This document shows positions 7,652-14,168 of a stretch of DNA of 14,994 nucleotides, one piece after another. How positions within the stretch are numbered: the stretch's first letter is position 1; each line of letters starts with the position of its first letter. Under the pieces are notes generated by a model, which worked only from the letters and a program-made list of their open reading frames with translations, was not told where the DNA came from and searched no databases. The stretch comes from Candidatus Hodarchaeota archaeon (GTDB lineage Archaea > Asgardarchaeota > Heimdallarchaeia > Hodarchaeales > YT1-057): positions 1 through 14,994 of the forward strand of contig JAEOTI010000374.1 in assembly GCA_016839955.1 (NCBI GenBank). The letters run 5' to 3'. The translations under genes and the position numbers were made by a program.

Positions 7652-7815
7652 AACATCTTTGTCAATATTTTGCAAAAACATAGAAGATATAAGCACTACC
7701 AAGATGTTTTTCTCTTGAAGCTTGAATTTCGCTGAATTTCATCCTCTCAGTATAACATTTGTGATCTCAGTAATTCTTGTAATAATTGCTTATTTCCCCA
7801 AAGTACATATGGGTG

Positions 7816-8367
7816 ATGGGACTGTATTACATTACTAGTATAGAAGAAACATTACGGATTCCTCCTAATCGTTTCGGTGAATCAGTTGAAGATGTCCTCT
7901 TAGATCTCTGTCGACAGAAATATGAGAACACTGTTTCACCAAATACGGGCATGATCGTGGGTGTTTCACGAGTCAAGCCAATTTCAATGGGAAAAATCAT
8001 CCCAGGCGATGGAGCAGCCTACATAGATGTTGAGTTTAAGGCTATAACCTTTAAACCTCTCGATGGAGAGATAGTTGAAGGTGAGGTTGTAGAAGTTACC
8101 AAATTTGGTGTTTTTATTCGAATAGGCTGTACCGATGCACTCTGCCACGTTTCTCAACTTGCAGATGATTACTTCTCCTTTTCTCCTGGTTCAAGAGGCA
8201 TTCTTGTCGGGAAAGAATCTTCTAGAGATTTACGATTAGGTGACAAGGTCCGAGCGAAAGTGATAACAGCTAGTGTTGATCATGTCTCAATGAAAATAGC
8301 TGTTTCCATGCGTCAAAAGGGGCTTGGCGCTCTTAGATGGTTAGAAAACGGAGAAGACAAGAAGTGA
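7816..8367 (+). CDS. rpoE1: DNA-directed RNA polymerase subunit Rpo7 (RpoE1, Rpb7 homologue)
   Basis: Rpo7 forms the polymerase stalk with Rpo4, helping promoter opening and binding nascent RNA. The start MGLYYITSIEETLRIPPNRF is the family's N-terminal tip, and GKIIPGDGAAYIDVEFKAI completes the N-terminal domain. The S1-type OB domain follows with GEIVEGEVVEVTKFGVFIRI, then DALCHVSQLADDYFSF, and near the C-terminus the block SMRQKGLGALRWLE. From ATG 7816 the length is 183 residues, normal for the family. The frame extends upstream to a TTG at 7786, but the added residues are not family-like. The gene leads a tightly spaced cluster, and its TGA overlaps the GTG start of spt4. Confidence 0.95.
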   Translation: MGLYYITSIEETLRIPPNRFGESVEDVLLDLCRQKYENTVSPNTGMIVGVSRVKPISMGKIIPGDGAAYIDVEFKAITFKPLDGEIVEGEVVEVTKFGVFIRIGCTDALCHVSQLADDYFSFSPGSRGILVGKESSRDLRLGDKVRAKVITASVDHVSMKIAVSMRQKGLGALRWLENGEDKK

Positions 8368-8555
8368 CCAAGCAAAAAGCGTGTAAACAGTGTCACACAG
8401 TAGTGGAAGAAGGTAAATGCCCTATTTGTAACGAATTTGAAACACTATCTTCTGATTTTTCTGGTATCATTATTATTATTGACCCTGAGCAATCTGATGT
8501 AGCAAAACGTCTAAATATCAATCGACCTGGAACTTATGCAATTCGTGTTCGTTAA
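8364..8555 (+). CDS. spt4: Transcription elongation factor Spt4 (RpoE2)
   Basis: This zinc-binding protein of 63 residues pairs with Spt5 to raise polymerase processivity. Two zinc half-sites are visible: CKQC (Cys7, Cys10) and CPIC (Cys19, Cys22), followed by the conserved block DFSGIIIIIDPEQSDVAKRL and PGTYAIRVR. The GTG start at 8364 overlaps the rpo7 stop in a GTGA, implying translational coupling; an in-frame upstream start inside rpo7 would add basic residues that the family lacks. The pairing with rpo7 is a conserved archaeal arrangement. Confidence 0.92.
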   Translation: MTKQKACKQCHTVVEEGKCPICNEFETLSSDFSGIIIIIDPEQSDVAKRLNINRPGTYAIRVR

Positions 8556-8585
8556 TACGTATTTTTTCTTTGCTTGGTATTAGGA

Positions 8586-9119
8586 ATGTGGATTCTTCCA
8601 GAAGAAAACAGGAAGCATTTGAAAAAAGTAATCGGAACCGTATTCCAGCAAAAAGATGGTGAATCTCCTCAATCACAGGTTGTAAAGTATCTACAAGAAA
8701 AAAAAATTACTAGATGTATAATAGTAGGAGATGTAGCCACTAAGACGATAATTTCTGAAGGGTATCTCCCTATTCTTGTTATAGTTGATGGAAAAACAAA
8801 ACGTGGATCATTTGAACGAATTGATTTCATTCCTGCAGTTGAAAAAATCGTTGAAAATCAAGCTGGTAGAATTTCTGATCTAGCAGTAGAAACAATAAAA
8901 GACTCACTTGATAGGTGGCTAAAGAAAGGAGATCGTACAATTATTAGGGTCCAAGGAGAGGAAGATTTACTAACAATCCCCGTAGTGCTAGGATCTCCCC
9001 TTAAATCTGCTGTGATTTATGGTCAACCTGATATTGGATTAGTACTAATTGTAGTTACGAAAAAAGTGCAACACAAATTTCAAGAGATTCTTAAAAAGAA
9101 CTTCAAACGAATATATTAA
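8586..9119 (+). CDS. GTP-dependent dephospho-CoA kinase (DUF359 family)
   Basis: This enzyme performs the last step of coenzyme A synthesis in archaea, phosphorylating dephospho-CoA with GTP; it is unrelated to bacterial CoaE. Family blocks are IVGDVATKTI (early), LVIVDGKTKRGSFE (middle, with the conserved Asp-Gly-Lys-Thr-Lys-Arg), the block VQGEEDLLTIPVVLGSPLKS and AVIYGQPDIGLVLI (late). ATG 8586 gives 177 residues starting MWILPEENRK, like the family's LPEELR start; a TTG at 8574 is less likely. It sits 30 bases after spt4 and 19 before rps24e, its usual archaeal neighbourhood. Confidence 0.9.
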   Translation: MWILPEENRKHLKKVIGTVFQQKDGESPQSQVVKYLQEKKITRCIIVGDVATKTIISEGYLPILVIVDGKTKRGSFERIDFIPAVEKIVENQAGRISDLAVETIKDSLDRWLKKGDRTIIRVQGEEDLLTIPVVLGSPLKSAVIYGQPDIGLVLIVVTKKVQHKFQEILKKNFKRIY

Positions 9120-9129
9120 AGTAATTCTG

Positions 9130-9135
9130 GGTGAT
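9130..9135 (+). promoter_or_regulatory. Shine-Dalgarno site deciding the rps24e TTG start
   Basis: GGTGAT lies three bases before TTG 9139 and is complementary to the archaeal 16S rRNA end. With no in-frame ATG near the N-terminus it supports the TTG start. Confidence 0.5.
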
Positions 9136-9138
9136 TTT

Positions 9139-9429
9139 TTGGACCTTACAATCATTGAAGAACATCACAATCCTTTACTTCATAGAAAGGAGATTAAAGG
9201 AGAAATAAGCCACTTTAGCGACGCGACACCGAAACGTGAGGCTGTAAGAGCCAGAGCAGCGGCTTTACTAAATTCAGACCTGGATAGAGTGGTCCTAGTT
9301 TCTGTAAAATCAGAATTTGGTCGGGGAGTTTCACGTGTTCGCCTTCATGTTTATGAGACTCCTGAGGCCGTGAGAATCGAACCACTCTTTACTTTAAAAC
9401 GAAATGGTTTTGTTCAAGCAGAAGAATAG
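9139..9429 (+). CDS. rps24e: Small ribosomal subunit protein eS24
   Basis: The 96-residue protein starts MDLTIIEEHHNPLLHRKEI, the standard eS24 N-terminus, and continues with KREAVRARAAALLNSDLDRV, then FGRGVSRVRLHVYET and EPLFTLKRNG. Length fits archaeal eS24 (about 95-105). It binds the small ribosomal subunit. The start is TTG, chosen because it aligns with the family's first residue and has a GGTGAT site upstream. It lies directly before rps27ae, as in many archaea. Confidence 0.95.
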   Translation: MDLTIIEEHHNPLLHRKEIKGEISHFSDATPKREAVRARAAALLNSDLDRVVLVSVKSEFGRGVSRVRLHVYETPEAVRIEPLFTLKRNGFVQAEE

Positions 9430-9440
9430 AGGTTTTTATT

Positions 9441-9587
9441 TTGAGCCAATTTTATGAAGTTGATTACAAGAAAGGAACAGTAAAACGATTACGACGTGAG
9501 TGTCCCCGCTGTAGAGGATCATTTCTCGCTGAACACAATAACAGACGTTCATGTGGCTCCTGCGGGTATTCAGAGTTTAAGGAATGA
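9441..9587 (+). CDS. rps27ae: Small ribosomal subunit protein eS31 (S27Ae), 48 residues
   Basis: This short zinc-ribbon ribosomal protein begins at TTG 9441, 11 bases after rps24e, with an AGAGGT ribosome-binding motif seven bases upstream. The residues are LSQFYEVDYKKGTVKRLRRE, then CPRC (Cys21, Cys24), SFLAEHNNRR, and CGSC (Cys38, Cys41) followed by GYSEFKE and TGA. This matches archaeal S27Ae, including the FLAEH block between the zinc half-sites. In eukaryotes the homologue is fused to ubiquitin; here it stands alone. It is easily missed because of its length and TTG start, and because the kae1 frame is open across it. Confidence 0.93.
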   Translation: MSQFYEVDYKKGTVKRLRRECPRCRGSFLAEHNNRRSCGSCGYSEFKE

Positions 9588-9597
9588 CACAAGTGAA

Positions 9598-10614
9598 TTG
9601 CTGGAATCTGAAAATCCAATTATCTTGGGGATGGAAGGTACCGCTCACACAATTGGTATTGGTATAGTCCAAGGTCAAGATATTCTTGCAGATGAACGTG
9701 CTCAATATCTTCCTCCATCTGGTGGAATTCATCCTCGTGAAGCAGCAGTTTTTATGGTTAAGAACATAAAAAAAGTTCTTGAAAGGGCATTTACAACTGC
9801 AAACATTAAACCTGAAGAATTAGATGGTGTAGCTTTTTCAAATGGACCTGGTTTAGGTGCTTGTCTTCGGACAGTAGCTACAGCTGCTCGAACTCTCTCT
9901 CTTCTTGTTGAATGCCCGCTATATGGGGTAAACCATTGCATTGCGCATGTAGAACTTGGAAAACTACTAACAGATACAAGAGATCCACTGACATTATATG
10001 TTTCTGGAGGAAATACTCAACTAATTACTTTTGATAGTGGACGTTATCGAGTAATGGGTGAAACTCTCGATATAGCCATTGGAAACGCGATAGATACTTT
10101 TGCCAGAGAAATAGGATTGCCACATCCTGGTGGACCTTATGTAGAAAAATTAGCACGAAAATCAACCCTTAAAGAACCACTAGGATTACCTTATACGGTA
10201 AAGGGTATGTCATTGTCATTTTCAGGCTTAGTAACTGCGGCACTTAAGCTTCTGAAATCATCCCATCATATCTCCAAAGCTGACCTTTGTTATGCGTTTC
10301 AAGAAGTTGCGTTTTCCATGCTTGCAGAAGTTACTGAACGGGCTCTTGTTTGTTCAGATAAGAAATCTATTATACTTACAGGAGGAGTTGCAGCAAATAC
10401 ACGTTTAAATGAAATGATAGAACTCATCGCTGAAGATCATTTGGGTGTAAAAGCTCATACTATTCCCCCAAAACTTGCATTGGATAATGGAGTTATGATC
10501 GCATGGACTGGAGTTCTTTTACATCGATCAGGGCTGACTTTGGCGGTTGAAGAAAGTTTCATAAATCCGAGACAACGTGTGGATGACATTTCAGCGGTTT
10601 GGGTGACGCATTGA
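9598..10614 (+). CDS. kae1: KEOPS subunit Kae1, tRNA threonylcarbamoyladenosine transferase
   Basis: Kae1 transfers the threonylcarbamoyl group to A37 of tRNAs reading ANN codons. The N-terminal ASKHA block GMEGTAHTIGIGIV, the metal ligands in NHCIAHVE (His113, His117 from this start), the phosphate loop YVSGGNTQ (about 134-141), GKAI-type GETLDIAIGNAIDTFARE and the late DNGVMIAWTG metal Asp are all present. The TTG at 9598, 10 bases past the rps27ae stop, gives 338 residues, a normal length. The frame is open back to 9496, but those extra codons lie inside rps27ae and encode nothing Kae1-like. Kae1 and Bud32 are separate genes here, overlapping by four bases, whereas several archaea have them fused. 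Confidence 0.95.
   Translation: MLESENPIILGMEGTAHTIGIGIVQGQDILADERAQYLPPSGGIHPREAAVFMVKNIKKVLERAFTTANIKPEELDGVAFSNGPGLGACLRTVATAARTLSLLVECPLYGVNHCIAHVELGKLLTDTRDPLTLYVSGGNTQLITFDSGRYRVMGETLDIAIGNAIDTFAREIGLPHPGGPYVEKLARKSTLKEPLGLPYTVKGMSLSFSGLVTAALKLLKSSHHISKADLCYAFQEVAFSMLAEVTERALVCSDKKSIILTGGVAANTRLNEMIELIAEDHLGVKAHTIPPKLALDNGVMIAWTGVLLHRSGLTLAVEESFINPRQRVDDISAVWVTH
10601..10606 (+). promoter_or_regulatory. Shine-Dalgarno site deciding the bud32 start
   Basis: GGGTGA, inside the last codons of kae1, ends four bases before TTG 10611. This favours 10611 over the in-frame TTG at 10599. Confidence 0.45.
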
Positions 10615-11306
10615 ATTCTTCAATCAAGCTCAGGGAAACCCTACAAAAAGGAAAATTACTTCATGTTGGAGCAGAATCAAATATTTTCTCCGGTTTTTTT
10701 CTTAATAAAGAAATAATAATAAAGGAAAGAGCACAAAAACGATATCGACATCCAGTTTTAGACAAAGAACTCCGTTTTTCACGTACTCAACGAGAGGCAA
10801 AAGTGTTAATTGCAGCTAGGCGTGCGGGTATTTCCGTACCTAAAATATTTGGTATAGACTTGACAAAATCAAGTATAATCTTAGAGTTTATTCCTGGAAT
10901 AGTTGTTGATTCGATTGTTGGAACTAAAGGCTCTAATTGGTTTCAAGTTTTAGTGGACATTGGTCGAGAAACAGCAAATTTACATTTGAATGGTATTATC
11001 CATGGTGATTTAACTTTATTCAATATTATAAAAACCCCCCAGGATAAAATTTTCTTAATTGATTTTGGTTTAGCTGATTTTCAAGCATCCATTGAACAAC
11101 GAGCAATAGATTTATTCACCCTCTTCTATACAATTAAAGGGACTCATTCTAACTTTCTTCAAGATTGTGAAAAAGCAATACGAGAAGGTTATCAAACGAA
11201 ATGTGGTGAAAAGGAGACAAATTCCATTTTTAAGCGAATTTGGGAAGTTAGTTTGAGAGGGAGATATGTATCGAAAATAAACAAAACAAGAAAAATAAAC
11301 AATTAG
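10611..11306 (+). CDS. bud32: KEOPS subunit Bud32, atypical kinase/ATPase
   Basis: Bud32 is the small RIO-like kinase or ATPase that activates Kae1 in KEOPS. From TTG 10611 it has 231 residues. Motifs in order: GAESNIFSG glycine-loop equivalent (about 20-28), the lysine in IIIKERAQKRYRHPVLDKEL followed by RFSRTQREAK (about 36-64), HGDLTLFN catalytic loop (about 131-138), and IDFGLAD metal site (about 150-156). The tail SLRGRYVSKINKTRKINN has the family's RGRY and a basic end. Its TTG overlaps the kae1 TGA, so the two are translationally coupled. The other KEOPS subunits (Cgi121, Pcc1) are not in the window. Confidence 0.94.
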   Translation: MNSSIKLRETLQKGKLLHVGAESNIFSGFFLNKEIIIKERAQKRYRHPVLDKELRFSRTQREAKVLIAARRAGISVPKIFGIDLTKSSIILEFIPGIVVDSIVGTKGSNWFQVLVDIGRETANLHLNGIIHGDLTLFNIIKTPQDKIFLIDFGLADFQASIEQRAIDLFTLFYTIKGTHSNFLQDCEKAIREGYQTKCGEKETNSIFKRIWEVSLRGRYVSKINKTRKINN

Positions 11307-11340
11307 TCTGAAAAAATGTTTGAATAAAATATTGAATGTA

Positions 11341-12117
11341 ATGGTGACTATCCCTATGAGTTTTCAGGTTTATCTTGAGAAGAATTCCACAGTTTTTGAA
11401 GGAATAGATACAATAATATGTGGTTTCCATGGCTTGGGAGAAGTAGGTTGGATTGCGTGTAGGCATCTTGTTGAAATTTTAGATCTCGAAAGATATGGGG
11501 TAATCCAATCTAATATTGCAGCTCCTCCTTTTATCAGTATGGAAGGAGAAAGAGTTTGCCTTCCGTTTGAATTATATGGCCGAGAAGAAGGGCCAATTAT
11601 CTTTCTGTCACGCCTTCAACCCTATCGACATGCTCAAGTTGAATTTTCTATTGAATTTGCTAATTGGATTAATAATCAGTTTCAGAATGGACTTTTCATT
11701 GGTGGTGTCGATACTCAACTTCGATCTTCAGATTATGGATACAGATATATCCCTACGAAAGCTTTATTGAATAAAAATCAAAGTAAAATAAAGATCGAAA
11801 AACAAGAGATTATTGATAACGTATTAGAACCGGGATTATTTGTTACCGGACCTCTTGCAGTCACATTAGGACACCTTGACTTATTGGACTTTACAGGACT
11901 CGGTATTTTGGCATATGCTGAGAGAGAGCGACCTGATCCCCTTGGCGCAGCAAACTCAATAAAGAAGATAGCAGAAATCCTCCAAATCGATATACCTGTT
12001 GAGAATTTAGAACGAAATGCCGTTGAAATCCAAGAACAATTACAAAAACATCTACTGGCTGCACAAACAGCGGAACCTAGCCGTTCTGATGAAAAACGAC
12101 CTCCAATTTACACCTGA
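11341..12117 (+). CDS. PAC2-family protein (proteasome assembly chaperone-like)
   Basis: The protein resembles the archaeal PAC2 family (proteasome assembly chaperone 2 fold), related to eukaryotic Pba2 proteasome chaperones; its role in archaea is less certain. Supporting blocks are IDTIICGFHGLGEVGWIACR (N-terminal, Rossmann-like Gly-rich turn), FIGGVDTQLRSSDYGYRYIP (middle) and LFVTGPLAVTLGHLDLLDFT, then GILAYAERERPDPLGAANSI (late), all typical of PAC2 proteins. The C-terminus is polar and probably disordered. The ATG at 11341 gives 258 residues; a TTG at 11320 in the same frame would add seven. No Shine-Dalgarno motif is visible. It follows bud32 by 34 bases, so it may belong to the same transcript. 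Confidence 0.8.
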   Translation: MVTIPMSFQVYLEKNSTVFEGIDTIICGFHGLGEVGWIACRHLVEILDLERYGVIQSNIAAPPFISMEGERVCLPFELYGREEGPIIFLSRLQPYRHAQVEFSIEFANWINNQFQNGLFIGGVDTQLRSSDYGYRYIPTKALLNKNQSKIKIEKQEIIDNVLEPGLFVTGPLAVTLGHLDLLDFTGLGILAYAERERPDPLGAANSIKKIAEILQIDIPVENLERNAVEIQEQLQKHLLAAQTAEPSRSDEKRPPIYT

Positions 12118-12138
12118 TATGAATGTAAAACTTTTATT

Positions 12139-12172
12139 ATATTTGAAAATTAATTCATTTGATTTCAAATAT
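12139..12172. repeat. Inverted repeat just upstream of the cis-prenyltransferase gene
   Basis: Arms ATATTTGAAA (12139-12148) and TTTCAAATAT (12163-12172) are exact 10-bp reverse complements with a 14-base spacer. The right arm abuts a TATA-like TATAAAG run before the ATG at 12193. The position suggests an operator covering the promoter, but AT-rich DNA makes such repeats more likely by chance. Confidence 0.45.
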
Positions 12173-12192
12173 GTATAAAGATATTAAGCTAG

Positions 12193-12993
12193 ATGGAAAT
12201 TCTAGCCCATTTGTCTCTTCACAAGGGGATTGAAGTGCGAAACCCAATTTATTCACTATATGAGAAGAGACTTTGGCGTCAAATTAAAAATGACCCTCAA
12301 CCACGGCACATTGGCATTATAATGGATGGAAATAGAAGATTTGCGAATAAAAAAGGAATTCCATCCCATTTAGGGCACAAATATGGAGTAGAAAAACTAG
12401 AAGAAGTTATTCGTTGGTGTTGGGAGTTAGGGGTCGAGGTTGTTACTCTCTATACTTTTTCGAATGAGAATTTCGCTCGCTCAAATATTGAAGTTGGTAC
12501 AATAATGGATCTAATTTATCAGAATTTTCTGAAGGTGGTAGATGATCCAGAGATTCATGAAAAACAAGTTCGTGTTAAAGCGATTGGGAGACGCCATCTA
12601 CTCCCTAAAACCCTTCAAGAAGCAATTCAAAGAGCTGAGGAAGCAACTCAAGAGTATTCGGAGCGAACCATTCAAGTTGCTGTTGGTTATGGCGGCAGAG
12701 AAGAGATCATTGACGCTGTTCGAAAAATTGTTAATTTATCATGTAATGATGAGATTTCTCCTAAAGATATTGATGAAAAGCTAATGGGAAAATTCCTTTA
12801 TACTAATGGTACTCCAGATCCAGATCTTGTTATTCGAACAAGTGGAGAAGAGCGACTTTCTGGATTCATGCTGTGGCAAACTGCTTATTCGGAATTAATA
12901 TTTCTTGATGTTTTTTGGCCATTAATTCGAAAAATTGACCTCTGGCGAGCAATTAGAACTTTCCAGCAGAGAGAACGACGGTTTGGACAATAG
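12193..12993 (+). CDS. uppS: cis-Prenyltransferase (UppS / DHDDS family)
   Basis: The enzyme extends an isoprenoid diphosphate with cis units to make the polyprenyl (dolichol-type) lipid carrier used for glycan export and N-glycosylation. The 266 residues include HIGIIMDGNRRFA (39-51, with catalytic Asp45), YTFSNENFARS (87-97) and PDPDLVIRTSGEERLS (208-223), followed by FMLWQTAYSELIF and the basic C-terminus. In the last block the usual SNF is SGF (Asn to Gly), a small deviation. The N-terminal 35 residues precede the catalytic core, as in many archaeal members. The ATG start lacks a Shine-Dalgarno motif and lies about 20-26 bases after a TATA-like element, so a leaderless transcript is possible. 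Confidence 0.94.
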   Translation: MEILAHLSLHKGIEVRNPIYSLYEKRLWRQIKNDPQPRHIGIIMDGNRRFANKKGIPSHLGHKYGVEKLEEVIRWCWELGVEVVTLYTFSNENFARSNIEVGTIMDLIYQNFLKVVDDPEIHEKQVRVKAIGRRHLLPKTLQEAIQRAEEATQEYSERTIQVAVGYGGREEIIDAVRKIVNLSCNDEISPKDIDEKLMGKFLYTNGTPDPDLVIRTSGEERLSGFMLWQTAYSELIFLDVFWPLIRKIDLWRAIRTFQQRERRFGQ

Positions 12994-13016
12994 ATTTTCT
13001 CAATAAGAAGAAGATC

Positions 13017-13104
13017 TGGTGCGGGAGGTGGGATTTGAACCCACGAAGACCTACATCACAGAGACCTCAACCCTGCTCCTTTGACCTGGCTCGGATACCC
13101 CCGC
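13017..13104 (-). tRNA. tRNA-Leu (anticodon GAG), CCA end encoded
   Basis: Read on the minus strand from 13104, the acceptor stem GCGGGGG pairs with CTCCCGC (one G-T pair), with discriminator A at 13020. The D arm has a TCC/GGA stem, the anticodon stem CAGGG pairs with CTCTG, and the loop TTGAGGT gives anticodon GAG for leucine CUC codons. The long variable arm (GATGTAGGTC region) is class II, as expected for leucine. The T arm is GTGGG-TTCAAAT-CCCAC. No intron is present. The CCA (13019-13017) directly follows the discriminator. It faces the cis-prenyltransferase gene tail to tail, 23 bases away. Confidence 0.93.
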
Positions 13105-13171
13105 ATTATTATAATCGCTTTCGTTTTGTCCAATTTTGAACTACTTTTTGACTGAACTGCTTTTTACTCTT

Positions 13172-13546
13172 TTACTTCGTACGAACTAAGATTTTAAATT
13201 CCCGCTCATCACTTCCAGCGATGTCTAGAGGTTTTTTCGATGTTAACGTCACTAATAATCCACCTGCTGAAAAATGTCGGGTTGTATTCTCACCTGATTT
13301 CGATAGACGGTAGAATTTGGTATTAAAAGCTATTTTTAACCTATCTGATTTCTCTTCTTTTATCTCAAAATCTGCAGGTTGAATTTCTAGTTCAATTTGA
13401 TGTAGTCCAGCGTTTTCAAAGGAAAAAAAACTCAAAGGCAATTCAATGTACCCTGTTAGAGCTTTTTCCTTATCTACAAAGTCAATTTGCTCTACATCGT
13501 TATCATTATCTATATGAATTTTAGTGATTGTGGCTGAAATTATCAT
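13172..13546 (-). CDS. rpoG: Probable RNA polymerase subunit Rpo8 (RpoG, Rpb8-like)
   Basis: This 124-residue protein shows the layout of Rpb8: a beta-rich N-terminal half (MIISATITKIHIDNDNDVEQ, then ELPLSFFSFENAGLHQIELE), a middle strand KIAFNTKFYRL aligning with the eukaryotic YGTAYKF strand, and the signature FSAGGLLVTLTS near residues 92-103, matching the eukaryotic SFGGLLMRLEG. The end FKILVRTK matches the final LLIR block of Rpb8. It is slightly shorter than yeast Rpb8 and lacks its long internal loop, as reported for archaeal versions. It follows the Sm-like gene by 20 bases on the same strand, so the two are probably co-transcribed. The call rests on motif order and could be confused with another small beta-barrel OB protein. 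Confidence 0.65.
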   Translation of the reverse strand: MIISATITKIHIDNDNDVEQIDFVDKEKALTGYIELPLSFFSFENAGLHQIELEIQPADFEIKEEKSDRLKIAFNTKFYRLSKSGENTTRHFSAGGLLVTLTSKKPLDIAGSDEREFKILVRTK

Positions 13547-13566
13547 AATAGTTCAACAGCTTTCAA

Positions 13567-14016
13567 TCATGCTTCGACTTCTTCTTCAGACCGTGGACGT
13601 GTAACATATTGCTCCCAAATTGCTTTCACACGGTCAGATACAGGACCAGACCCTTCTACTCCTGTTTCGGAAACTCTTACCCTCTCTAAAACCACTATTA
13701 AACCTGCTTCATTGTAGAGTTTTACATCTCCGGGACGTCGGAACACTTTCTCTAATTCTGATGCGAGACCAGCGAGATCGAACGGAGCTTCTTCTAAGAA
13801 TAGTTCTACAATCTGTGATCCTGCAACATATATTTTATGGAACTCTCGCCCATCAGACCGCGTTGCTCCCGATAGTATTGTAGTGCCTGTATCTGTATCT
13901 ATTCCCATTAAGTCACCTGTATATATCGTCCCTGAGACTAATACTAAGGAAACACGTTTGTTAAGGAAGGTTAGGAGTTCCCGAGCAAAGTTTCTTTTCG
14001 CATTGGCCACGCTCAT
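13567..14016 (-). CDS. Sm-like archaeal protein with C-terminal domain (SmAP3-like)
   Basis: The first 75 residues form an Sm fold: Sm1 (KRVSLVLVSGTIYTGDLMGI, 20-39, then TDTGTTILSGA) and Sm2 with the conserved YVAGSQIVELFLEE (63-76). The usual RNA-binding IRGxxI of Sm2 is VAGSQI here. Residues about 80-149 form a second domain (ELEKVFRRPGDVKLYNEAGL, then IVVLERVRVSE) and end in acidic residues. Total 149 residues, near the length of archaeal SmAP3 proteins, which have an Sm domain plus a C-terminal extension. Sm proteins form rings that bind U-rich RNA. The ATG has an AGGAG site nine bases upstream. It is followed by the Rpb8-like gene. Confidence 0.85.
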   Translation of the reverse strand: MSVANAKRNFARELLTFLNKRVSLVLVSGTIYTGDLMGIDTDTGTTILSGATRSDGREFHKIYVAGSQIVELFLEEAPFDLAGLASELEKVFRRPGDVKLYNEAGLIVVLERVRVSETGVEGSGPVSDRVKAIWEQYVTRPRSEEEVEA

Positions 14017-14052
14017 TGGTTTGTTCTCCTAGTAATATTATTAAAAACCTTG

Positions 14053-14067
14053 GGAGACTATATCTCC
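14053..14067. repeat. Inverted repeat overlapping a TATA-like box upstream of the Sm-like gene
   Basis: GGAGA (14053-14057) and TCTCC (14063-14067) flank CTATA; on the minus strand this reads GGAGATATAGTCTCC. A TATA-like ATATAG lies inside, 37-51 bases before the Sm-like ATG (14016). Arms over the TATA position suggest a repressor site; equally, it could be chance. Confidence 0.35.
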
Positions 14068-14122
14068 TCTAGAACTTGATATGTAATTAATAACAAGCTC
14101 TTCAAATTAATTTTTCCTTTAA

Positions 14123-14142
14123 TGACAGTAAAATATCTGTCA
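14123..14142. repeat. Inverted repeat TGACAG-N8-CTGTCA
   Basis: Arms TGACAG (14123-14128) and CTGTCA (14137-14142) are exact reverse complements with an 8-base spacer. The repeat lies about 27 bases after the OB-fold gene stop and over 100 bases before the Sm-like ATG. It has the form of a dimeric regulator site or short hairpin; no U-tract follows it on the minus strand, so it is a weak terminator candidate. Confidence 0.4.
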
Positions 14143-14168
14143 GATCGCAGAATGGATCTAGTGAGTGC

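Larger units (their letters stand above)
7465..7815. other. Divergent promoter region between RPA32-like gene and rpo7 cluster
   Basis: This AT-rich 351-base region has no supported gene. On the minus strand a good TATA box lies at 7521-7530. On the plus strand TATA-like elements are GATATAAGC (about 7686-7694) and TATAAC (7751-7756); the latter would start transcription near 7778, a leader of about 38 bases for rpo7. An inverted repeat at 7629-7651 is listed separately. Confidence 0.45.

Noticed and set aside
9496..9597. N-terminal extension of Kae1
   Set aside because: These codons lie mostly within rps27ae, encode nothing like Kae1, and the start at 9598 gives the normal family length.
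13567..13883. Plus-strand open frame across the Sm-like gene
   Set aside because: It is a shadow of the well-supported minus-strand Sm-like gene.
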